From Chloroflexota bacterium (lineage in GTDB: Bacteria > Chloroflexota > Anaerolineae > UBA7937 > JACPPX01), in assembly GCA_016196905.1 (NCBI GenBank), contig JACPWV010000024.1, positions 1 to 8,442 of the forward strand: 8,442 bases of DNA. Reading direction: 5' to 3'. The notes below the pieces were generated by a model. That model saw nothing but the letters and a program-made list of their open reading frames with translations. It was not told where the DNA came from and did no database searches. Below are positions 1 through 5,386 of this stretch, one piece after another. A program made the position numbers and the translations under genes. Numbering within the stretch: position 1 is the stretch's first letter; each line of letters begins with the position of its first letter.

Positions 1-776
1 GGGGTCTGATCGGTGACCAGGTCGGGCACCACCCCACGCGCAGCTAACTCGGGATACACCTCGGCCGCATTCCCGATCAACCCGATGGAGCGAGGCTCCT
101 GGCTCGCTCGGGCCTCCTCAACCAGGGTCATGGCTTCCTCTAGATCATCGACCACTTTATCTAGATAGCCAGTGCGCAGGCGGCGCTGGGCGCGGGCCGG
201 GTCCACCTCCACGATCAAGCCGATCCCTTCGTTCATGCTGATGGCCAGGGGCTGGGCGCCGCCCATCCCGCCCAGGCCCGCGCTCAACACGAAGCGCCCT
301 TTTAGGCTTCCCCCGAAGTGGGCGCGAGCGGCGGCAGCCAGAGTTTCATAAGTCCCTTGGAGGATGCCCTGTGTTCCGATATAGATCCAACTCCCCGCGG
401 TCATCTGGCCGTACATCATCAGACCCTGGCGGTCCAGCTCATCGAAAACCTCCTGGGTGGCCCAAGCGGGAACCAGGTTGGAGTTGGCCAAAAGGACTCG
501 CGGGGCAGCAGGGTAAGTGCGAAAGACCCCCACCGGCTTCCCGGATTGGACCAGCAGGGTCTCGTCGTTTTCGAGGTCCTGGAGGGCGCGGACCAGAGCC
601 TCGAAAGCCTCCCAGTTGCGGGCGGCCTTTCCTCGCCCGCCGTAGACGATAAGCTCCTCTGGCCTCTCAGCCACTTCCGGGTCCAGATTGTTCATCAACA
701 TGCGCAACGCCGCCTCCTGGCCCCAGCCCCGGCAAGAGAGCTGGGTGCCGCGCGGCGCGCGCACCACTCGCTTCAT
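1..776 (-). CDS. hutU: Urocanate hydratase (urocanase), N-terminal part, cut by window edge
   Basis: This encodes the first 258 residues of urocanase, roughly the first half of a family usually near 550. The cytoplasmic enzyme uses tightly bound NAD+ to hydrate urocanate to 4-imidazolone-5-propionate, step two of histidine breakdown. The reading frame shows near-family-perfect blocks: [13 protein letters not shown] (6-18), [17 protein letters not shown] (21-37), [15 protein letters not shown] (42-56), [11 protein letters not shown] (75-85), [17 protein letters not shown] (122-138), the glycine-rich nucleotide-binding stretch [10 protein letters not shown] (166-175) and DLVTDQT (252-258). The frame runs open off position 1, so the later catalytic cysteine region is not visible. 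I chose ATG 776 because GGAGG lies five bases upstream; an in-frame ATG at 788 would add only four residues. It follows hutH by 33 bases on the same strand, so the two are almost certainly cotranscribed. Confidence 0.97.
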   Translation of the reverse strand, partial: MKRVVRAPRGTQLSCRGWGQEAALRMLMNNLDPEVAERPEELIVYGGRGKAARNWEAFEALVRALQDLENDETLLVQSGKPVGVFRTYPAAPRVLLANSNLVPAWATQEVFDELDRQGLMMYGQMTAGSWIYIGTQGILQGTYETLAAAARAHFGGSLKGRFVLSAGLGGMGGAQPLAISMNEGIGLIVEVDPARAQRRLRTGYLDKVVDDLEEAMTLVEEARASQEPRSIGLIGNAAEVYPELAARGVVPDLVTDQT

Positions 777-809
777 GGATGCCTCCATTGCGACGCCGAG
801 GCTGGTACG

Positions 810-2357
810 CTATGCCTCCGCAATAAGGGCACGCTCCACCCGCTGTACCAAATCGCCACCGGCCACCAGTTGGCGGACGGCCTCGATGTAGGGATAGAGG
901 GCCGCGTCCCGCTCCAGGAAGGGGACCTGTTCGCGAACTGCCTGATAGGCGGGATCGGTCCCTTGGCCCAGCCGCAACGTTTTACCCTCGCGCCGAAAAT
1001 CGATGGCCTGGGCGACGGCCAACAGCTCGATGGCGATCATCGTCTCCACGTTGGCCAGCACCTGGCGGGCCTTGAGCGCAGCGGTGGGCCCCATGCTCTG
1101 GTGATCCTCGGTGTTGGCCGAGGTGGGGATGTTGTCGGCGCTGGCGGGATGCGACAGCACTTTGTTTTCGGAGGCTAAGGCCGCTGAAGTGTACTGGACC
1201 ATCATGAAGCCCGAGTTTAACCCTCCCTCCCGGGTCAGGAAAGGGGGTAGAAGACCCTCATTGAGGGCCTCGTCCAACAAGCGCGCCAAGCGACGCTCGG
1301 AGATGTTGCCCAGTGCGGTGAGTCCCAGCGCCAGGAAATCCAGGGCTAGAGCCAAGGGCTCCCCATGAAAATTCCCCCCGGAGAGAACCTGAGGGCGATC
1401 GCCCTCCCAGAACACCAGGGGGTTGTCGGTGGCGGAGTTGAGCTCGATCTCCGCCACCCAGCGCAGATAGGCCACCACATCGCGCACCGCACCGTGAACT
1501 TGAGGGATACAGCGTAAACTATAGGCATCCTGGACGCGCCGCCGAGCTTGGGTGCGCACCAGTTGGCTGCCCCGCAACAGCCGCCGCAGATAGGCAGCGC
1601 ACTCGATGAGACGCGGATGGGGGCGAACCTCGTGCAAGCGGGGATCGAAGGGCTCGGGCGTGCCCCCCAGCGCCTCCAGACTCAGCGCCCCTGCGATGTC
1701 GGCCGCCCGCATTGTATTCTCGGCTGCCCCAACCAGGAGCGTCCCCAGGGCGGTCATCAACGCCGTTCCGTTGGTGAGGGCCAGCCCTTCCTTGGCTTCC
1801 AACTCCAGAGCAACAAGCCCGGCCCGGCGCAAGGCCTCAGCACCCGACAGCCGCTCTCCCCCGTAGAAGGCCTCCCCTTCACCGATAAGGACCAGGGCCA
1901 TGTGGGCCAAAGGGGCCAGATCCCCACTGGCCCCCAAGGAGCCCTTGGCCGGGATCACGGGGTGAACGCGGCGATTGAGAAGCTCGACCAGGGCGGTCAA
2001 AGTACGCCAGCGCACCCCCGAATATCCCTTGGCCAAGGTGTTGGCCCGGATCAGAGTGGTGGCCCGCACCGCCACCTCATCCAGAGGCGGGCCCACCCCC
2101 ACGGCATGGCTGAGTAGGATGTTGCGCTGCAACGCGGCGCTCTGCTCTGAAGAGATGATGCGATCGGCGAAGTGGCCGAAACCCGTCGTGATCCCATAGG
2201 CCACCTCTCCCCTCTGAAGCAGGGTCTCCACCGCTCGGCGGCTTCCCTCGACCCTGGCGCGCGCAGCCTCTGCCAGATCCACCCGAGCGCCATCGCGGGC
2301 CACGGCCAGCACTTGCTCCAGCGCCAGGCCATCGCCATCGATCGTGACGCGCTCCAT
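810..2357 (-). CDS. hutH: Histidine ammonia-lyase
   Basis: Complete 515-residue protein, close to the usual 505-515 of the family. It removes ammonia from L-histidine to give trans-urocanate, the first step of histidine use, as a cytoplasmic homotetramer. The Ala-Ser-Gly triplet that cyclises into the MIO prosthetic group is at 143-145, inside GSLGASGDLAPLAH. Other family active-site positions are present: Tyr54 in YGITTGFG, His84, Asn196 in LTNGTALM, Tyr279 and Arg282 in DAYSLRC, Phe330 in SGGNFHGEP, and Glu417 in SANTEDHQSMG. No key residue is missing, so a working enzyme is expected. The ATG at 2357 fits the family N-terminus; GAGG lies five bases upstream, but it sits just after a promoter -10 box, so it may not be transcribed. 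hutU follows downstream after 33 bases. Discrimination from phenylalanine or tyrosine ammonia-lyase rests on His84 and the hutU neighbour. Confidence 0.98.
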   Translation of the reverse strand: MERVTIDGDGLALEQVLAVARDGARVDLAEAARARVEGSRRAVETLLQRGEVAYGITTGFGHFADRIISSEQSAALQRNILLSHAVGVGPPLDEVAVRATTLIRANTLAKGYSGVRWRTLTALVELLNRRVHPVIPAKGSLGASGDLAPLAHMALVLIGEGEAFYGGERLSGAEALRRAGLVALELEAKEGLALTNGTALMTALGTLLVGAAENTMRAADIAGALSLEALGGTPEPFDPRLHEVRPHPRLIECAAYLRRLLRGSQLVRTQARRRVQDAYSLRCIPQVHGAVRDVVAYLRWVAEIELNSATDNPLVFWEGDRPQVLSGGNFHGEPLALALDFLALGLTALGNISERRLARLLDEALNEGLLPPFLTREGGLNSGFMMVQYTSAALASENKVLSHPASADNIPTSANTEDHQSMGPTAALKARQVLANVETMIAIELLAVAQAIDFRREGKTLRLGQGTDPAYQAVREQVPFLERDAALYPYIEAVRQLVAGGDLVQRVERALIAEA

Positions 2358-2366
2358 AGCGGCCTC

Positions 2367-2375
2367 ATTATACCA
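2367..2375 (-). promoter_or_regulatory. Extended -10 promoter of hutH-hutU
   Basis: The minus strand reads TGGTATAAT: a perfect TATAAT at 2372-2367 preceded by the TGn extended -10 motif. No good -35 box lies 16-18 bases upstream, which extended -10 promoters tolerate. Initiation about 7 bases downstream would fall near 2360, leaving only 2-4 bases before the hutH ATG at 2357. The site lies just beyond the terminator of the preceding gene, which supports an independent hut transcript. Confidence 0.6.
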
Positions 2376-2386
2376 CCACCATCAAC

Positions 2387-2418
2387 AAAAAGGCCGTCCC
2401 TTAAAATCGGAACGGCCT
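2387..2418 (-). terminator. Rho-independent terminator of the cysteine-rich gene
   Basis: On the minus strand ACGGCCT/AGGCCGT arms (2412-2418 with 2391-2397) form a 7-bp stem. One mismatch and two more GC pairs extend it inward, with an 8-base AT-rich loop at 2401-2408. Five T follow on the minus strand (2391-2387). It lies about 20 bases past the stop of the 2438-2788 gene. The plus strand has no U-tract after the stem, so it acts in one direction. Confidence 0.8.
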
Positions 2419-2437
2419 AGCCCACTGCGAGAATCGA

Positions 2438-2788
2438 TTACGCCGCGCTCTCCTTGCGCTCTCCGTTCAAATAACGCTTGATCTCCTCACGGGATCGTCG
2501 CCAACTTTCCACCAACGCCGAGTCGGAGCGCTTGACCATACCGACTGTACGCCGCGAGCATGCCGCACATCCCAAGGAAGCTTTGTAGCCGCCAGGATTG
2601 CAGTTCAGACAGCCGCACAGGCGGATCATCATCAGCGAGAAGGCCAGGCTGTCCTCGTGGGTTTCGGGCAGGTTGGCGATGTGTTCGGCCAGGCCATGCC
2701 ACTTCTCGCGGCGGAGGTCGACCAGGTTGGGCACAGCCCAGTGGGGGAAGAGAATCTCCGTCTCGGGTTTGAAGTAGGCGCTCTTCAT
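2438..2788 (-). CDS. Small five-cysteine protein of unknown function
   Basis: I do not recognise a named family; it resembles conserved hypothetical proteins I associate with Chloroflexota, from memory only. The 116-residue product has no signal peptide or membrane segment and should be cytoplasmic. Its centre carries five cysteines at 58, 60, 63, 74 and 77, spaced C-x-C-x2-C-x10-C-x2-C within RLCGCLNC...GCAACSRR. That pattern could bind zinc or an iron-sulfur cluster, which is inference. Before it lies a Trp/His-containing segment (17-50, including EDSLAFSLMMIRL); after it a basic helical tail (85-113) runs through VESWRRSREEIKRYLNG. The ATG at 2788 is preceded by GAGAGGAG three bases away, a strong if tight ribosome-binding site. 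It has its own promoter and terminator, so it is likely expressed alone rather than with hut or the TPR gene. The frame, ribosome site and framing signals make the gene itself secure. Confidence 0.88.
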   Translation of the reverse strand: MKSAYFKPETEILFPHWAVPNLVDLRREKWHGLAEHIANLPETHEDSLAFSLMMIRLCGCLNCNPGGYKASLGCAACSRRTVGMVKRSDSALVESWRRSREEIKRYLNGERKESAA

Positions 2789-2864
2789 GGTCTCCTCTCT
2801 CAGGTGCTCTCCCTCAAAGAAGGGGGCTAGTCAACCTCACCTCCATGGGAGAATTACTATTCAA

Positions 2865-2893
2865 ATTCTATGATACTTTAAAGAGCATGTCAA
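2865..2893 (-). promoter_or_regulatory. Sigma-70-type promoter of the cysteine-rich gene
   Basis: The minus strand has TTGACA (2893-2888), a 17-base spacer, then TAGAAT (2870-2865): a perfect -35, optimal spacing and a -10 one base from consensus. Predicted initiation is near 2858, giving a leader of about 70 bases before the ATG at 2788. AT-rich DNA directly upstream (2900-2940) could act as an UP element. Confidence 0.82.
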
Positions 2894-2938
2894 GGCATCA
2901 TCTGAACATTATAGATACTTATAATATTATAGATACTT
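2872..2938. repeat. Three copies of GATACTT around the promoter, two within a 13-bp direct repeat
   Basis: ATTATAGATACTT occurs exactly at 2908-2920 and 2926-2938 (18-base period). The core GATACTT recurs at 2872-2878 inside the promoter spacer. Between the two long copies, TATAATATTATA (2920-2931) is a perfect 12-bp palindrome. The second long copy overlaps the stop codon of the TPR gene. The arrangement could be a set of regulator-binding sites for the cysteine-rich gene; that role is inference. Confidence 0.55.
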
Positions 2939-3979
2939 TCCCAGGAGCCCCGGCCGCCCATGTCTAACCCTTTTTAGGAACCTTTCCGCCGCCTCGAGAT
3001 CGGGATCCCCCCGCCGCCTCAGGAGCTCCACGGTTCGCTGCATGTCCTCGACCGCCCGCGCGCGATCCCCGCTCTCGAAGTAGAGACTGGCCCGGCCCCA
3101 CAGGGCGCGGGCTACCTCGCGGGAGTCTCCCTGGGCTTCCCAAAGATCCAGCGCACGCTGGTAGGCCTGAAGGCCTTCGCCCCACCGTCGTAACCCCTGA
3201 TAGGCCTGCCCCAAGCCGGACCAAGCCCGGGCCTCCCCAGCTCGGTCTCCGCCCCCCTGGGCGATCTCCAATGACTTTTGCAGGAAGACCACCGCCCGTT
3301 GGTGATCCTCGCGCTCCTGGTGTACTTGCCCCAAACCGAGATAGGCCCCAGCCATTCCTCGAGCATCGTCCAACGCTTCCCAGATGGAGAGGGCCTGGCG
3401 ATAGCTGGCTACAGCTTCCTCCCATTTGTCCTTGGCCAGGTAAGCCCTGGCTAAATGGTGAAGGGAGATGGCTGTCTCTTGTTTGTCCCCAGCCAACTCG
3501 AACATCTCCAGGCTGCGCCGATACCAGCGAATGGCCTGGTTTTGCTGAGGCAACCCGATCTGAGCCAGATGGGCGTCCCCCAGGCGGCGGCAAGCGCGCC
3601 CGGCCATGAGCGGGTCGCGCTCATCCAGCAGGGCCAAGCCTCGCTGGTAGGCGGCCACCGCCGGCGGCCAGCGGCGCTGATCGGCGTAGGCGGCCGCCAG
3701 GTTGAACAGGAGGTTCGAAAGCCGCTGAGGGTCGCCCAGGCCCTCCTCGATCTCCAACGCCCGTTGGTATAAATGCAGGGCCTCGGCCCCCCGGCCCTGT
3801 TCTTGCCGGATCACCCCCAAGTCGTTCAAAACCGCCGCCCGCAGCAACGCGGGCGCTTCCTGGCGAACCAGCTCGCTCAGGATCTGCGCGGCTTCCTCTA
3901 CATCCCCACCGCGATAAAGTTCCTGAGCCCTATCGTAATCTCGCCAAAGCCCTTCCAAATAATCCTCTGGGTGGCCCAT
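2927..3979 (-). CDS. Tetratricopeptide-repeat protein
   Basis: The 350-residue product is almost wholly TPR, with no catalytic domain, signal peptide or membrane segment, so it is probably a cytoplasmic protein-protein scaffold; its partner is unknown. About eight repeats can be read at a period near 40 residues, longer than the standard 34: roughly 11-40, 48-80, 88-118, 128-161, 170-203, 210-243, 250-283 and 290-323. Recurrent signatures are LGxxY/H, AxxxYQRAL and LEIxxxxGD (for example YQRALEIEEG, YRQALSIWEA, YQRALDLWEA). Such 40-residue spacing is seen in the LGN and kinesin-light-chain style of TPR. The last 25 residues are basic (RFLKRVRHGR). The ATG at 3979 has a GGGGTGAG stretch just upstream. 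It is transcribed away from fabH, and its stop lies in the AT-rich region upstream of the cysteine-rich gene's promoter. I see no terminator after it. Confidence 0.93.
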   Translation of the reverse strand: MGHPEDYLEGLWRDYDRAQELYRGGDVEEAAQILSELVRQEAPALLRAAVLNDLGVIRQEQGRGAEALHLYQRALEIEEGLGDPQRLSNLLFNLAAAYADQRRWPPAVAAYQRGLALLDERDPLMAGRACRRLGDAHLAQIGLPQQNQAIRWYRRSLEMFELAGDKQETAISLHHLARAYLAKDKWEEAVASYRQALSIWEALDDARGMAGAYLGLGQVHQEREDHQRAVVFLQKSLEIAQGGGDRAGEARAWSGLGQAYQGLRRWGEGLQAYQRALDLWEAQGDSREVARALWGRASLYFESGDRARAVEDMQRTVELLRRRGDPDLEAAERFLKRVRHGRPGLLGKYL

Positions 3980-4017
3980 CTCACCCCGCTTCGCATCCAG
4001 ACTCGGACCTTTGTGTT

Positions 4018-4028
4018 ATTATATTGTA
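4018..4028 (-). promoter_or_regulatory. Probable -10 region of the TPR gene
   Basis: On the minus strand TACAAT (4028-4023) overlaps TATAAT (4023-4018) in the divergent intergenic region. Either could be a -10 box, and the second would give a leader of about 30 bases before ATG 3979. The best -35 candidate, TTGTCC near 4048, is badly spaced (14 or 19 bases), so the exact promoter is uncertain. Confidence 0.45.
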
Positions 4029-4040
4029 CCTTCGCCCCCC

Positions 4041-4070
4041 TTGGACAAATCAACCTGGCGCGAGTAGCAT
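4041..4070 (+). promoter_or_regulatory. Possible promoter of fabH
   Basis: TTGGAC (4041-4046), an 18-base spacer and TAGCAT (4065-4070) make a moderate sigma-70-like match in the divergent region. Initiation would fall near 4077. That is about 30 bases before the ATG at 4108, or almost on the in-frame ATG at 4078. The -10 is weak, so this is a candidate only. Confidence 0.35.
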
Positions 4071-4107
4071 TTCTTGTATGCTAGGGTTAGGTGGACGGGC
4101 CTCGAGT

Positions 4108-5262
4108 ATGAGAAACGAGCGCAAAAACGCTCATCGCTATGCCCACATCGTGGGCTGGGGCAAGTATATTCCTGAAAAGATCGTCACCAACCACGATCTA
4201 TCCAAAATCGTGGACACCTCCCACGAGTGGATCGTGACCCGCACCGGCATCGTGGAGCGCAGGGTGGCCGGGCCCAAGGAGACCACCTCCAGCATGGCCC
4301 TGGAGGCAGCCAAGCGGGCGCTGCAGGTGGCCGACATCGAGCCGCGCGATGTGGACCTGATCATCGTGGCTAGCGCCACCCCCGACCACCTCTTCCCAGC
4401 CACGGCGTGCCTGGTGCAAGACGCCCTGGGGGCCACCCGGGCCGGCGCCTTCGACCTGTCCGCGGGCTGCTCCGGCTTCGTCTACGCCTTAAGCGTGGCC
4501 AGCCCGATGATCACCGCCGGCGCCTACGACTGCGTCCTGGTCATCGGCTCGGAGACCCTCTCGCGCATTCTGGACTGGACCGATCGCAATACCTGCGTCC
4601 TCTTCGGCGACGGCGCGGGGGCTTTTGTGCTACAAGGCAGCGACACGCCAGGAGGGGTGCTCTCCTTCGTCCTGGGTTCCGATGGCTCGGGAGGCGAGCT
4701 TTTGATCGTCCCCGCCGGCGGCTCGCGCTACCCTGCTTCCTTGGAAACGATCAAAAACGGGATGCATTACGCGCGCATGAACGGTCGGGAGGTATTCCGC
4801 TTCGCCACCCGGGTCATGGGCAAAAGCGCCCTGGAGGCGATCCGCTCCGCCCAGCTCCCCCCGGAGGAGATCGATCTGTTCATCCCTCACCAAGCCAACC
4901 TGCGCATCATCAAGGCCGCAGCCAAGGATCTCAAGCTTCCCATGGAGCGCGTCTTTGTCAACCTGGACAAATACGGCAACACCTCGGCCGCCAGCGTGCC
5001 CATCGCCTTCTGTGAGGCCATCGAGCAAGACCGGCTCCACCCCGGCGATCACGTCGTGCTGATGGGTTTCGGCGCCGGGCTCACCTGGGCGGCCTCAGTG
5101 GTGGAGTGGAGGCCCCGCCTGCCCGCTCCGCGCCCCGCTCGTCGGCGAAGGGCGGTACGTAGACTGCGCTACTATTGGGCCAGGTGGACATCCCTACTGC
5201 GCCGTTGGTGGCGTCGCCTGGACACCCTGTGGGGCAGCCTCACCGGCCGCCGCCTCGAGTAG
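4108..5262 (+). CDS. fabH: Beta-ketoacyl-ACP synthase III with an Arg/Trp-rich C-terminal tail
   Basis: FabH condenses acetyl-CoA (or another acyl-CoA) with malonyl-ACP to start fatty-acid synthesis in the cytoplasm. The 384-residue product has the full catalytic triad: Cys121 in AGCSGFVYALS, His261 in PHQANLRI and Asn291 in YGNTSAASVP. CoA-contact equivalents Trp41 and Arg45 (EWIVTRTGI) and Arg160 (DWTDR) are present, as is the GDGAGAFVL block. The catalytic core ends near 334 (TWAASVVEW), where E. coli FabH ends. The next 50 residues are extra, with 17 Arg and 5 Trp and a 3-4 hydrophobic spacing suggesting an amphipathic helix. I chose ATG 4108 because family similarity starts at residue 11. 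ATG 4078 is in frame, and neither has a good Shine-Dalgarno (AGGTGG at 4089 is 13 bases from 4108). No other fatty-acid genes adjoin it. Tandem stops TAG-TAA end the frame. Confidence 0.93.
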   Translation: MRNERKNAHRYAHIVGWGKYIPEKIVTNHDLSKIVDTSHEWIVTRTGIVERRVAGPKETTSSMALEAAKRALQVADIEPRDVDLIIVASATPDHLFPATACLVQDALGATRAGAFDLSAGCSGFVYALSVASPMITAGAYDCVLVIGSETLSRILDWTDRNTCVLFGDGAGAFVLQGSDTPGGVLSFVLGSDGSGGELLIVPAGGSRYPASLETIKNGMHYARMNGREVFRFATRVMGKSALEAIRSAQLPPEEIDLFIPHQANLRIIKAAAKDLKLPMERVFVNLDKYGNTSAASVPIAFCEAIEQDRLHPGDHVVLMGFGAGLTWAASVVEWRPRLPAPRPARRRRAVRRLRYYWARWTSLLRRWWRRLDTLWGSLTGRRLE

Positions 5263-5286
5263 TAATTAAAGTTCGATGCACAGTAC

Positions 5287-5322
5287 AGCGCCCAGGTCGC
5301 GAAGCCCTGGGCGCTCTTGTTT
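5287..5322 (+). terminator. Rho-independent terminator of fabH
   Basis: AGCGCCCAGG (5287-5296) pairs perfectly with CCTGGGCGCT (5306-5315) around a 9-base loop. The sequence CTTGTTT follows. It lies 25 bases past the fabH stop. The U-tract is short and broken by a G, but the 10-bp GC-rich stem is strong. On the minus strand no U-run follows, so action on the convergent operon is doubtful. Confidence 0.75.
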
Positions 5323-5330
5323 CAAGAGCG
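5312..5330. other. Second hairpin overlapping the fabH terminator
   Basis: CGCTCTTG (5312-5319) and CAAGAGCG (5323-5330) form a perfect 8-bp stem with a TTT loop. Its first four bases are the last four of the fabH terminator stem, so the two cannot be fully paired at once. In the plus direction the terminator hairpin forms first; in the minus direction this one does. It may help end the convergent polysaccharide transcript, although no U-run follows. Confidence 0.5.
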
Positions 5331-5386
5331 GGCTATGTAAGCCAATCAGTTTGGGATCGATTTTAGATCGCCCTCGACTGTATCGG

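Noticed and set aside
318..1178. Long plus-strand open frame over hutU and hutH
   Set aside because: It lies antisense to two clearly recognisable hut genes, shows no familiar domain, and is explained by high-GC codon bias opening the opposite frames.
1548..2117. Plus-strand 189-residue frame opposite hutH
   Set aside because: Antisense shadow of a conserved enzyme gene; no ribosome site or domain signature.
2380..2385. TTGATG as the -35 box of hutH
   Set aside because: Only 7 bases separate it from TATAAT, far too close for a -35/-10 pair.
2920..2931. TATAATATTATA palindrome as a terminator of the TPR gene
   Set aside because: All-AT stem with no loop and no following U-tract; too weak for termination. 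It fits better as part of the promoter-proximal repeat region.
4117..4132. GAGCG/CGCTC inverted repeat just after the fabH ATG
   Set aside because: Only a 5-bp stem inside coding sequence; likely chance.
4407..5015. Arg/Pro/Gly-rich frame inside fabH, same strand
   Set aside because: Low-complexity composition typical of an off-frame reading of GC-rich DNA; fabH conservation accounts for the region.
4630..5052. 140-residue minus-strand frame opposite fabH
   Set aside because: It overlaps the catalytic His/Asn region of fabH in antisense; no domain or promoter supports it.
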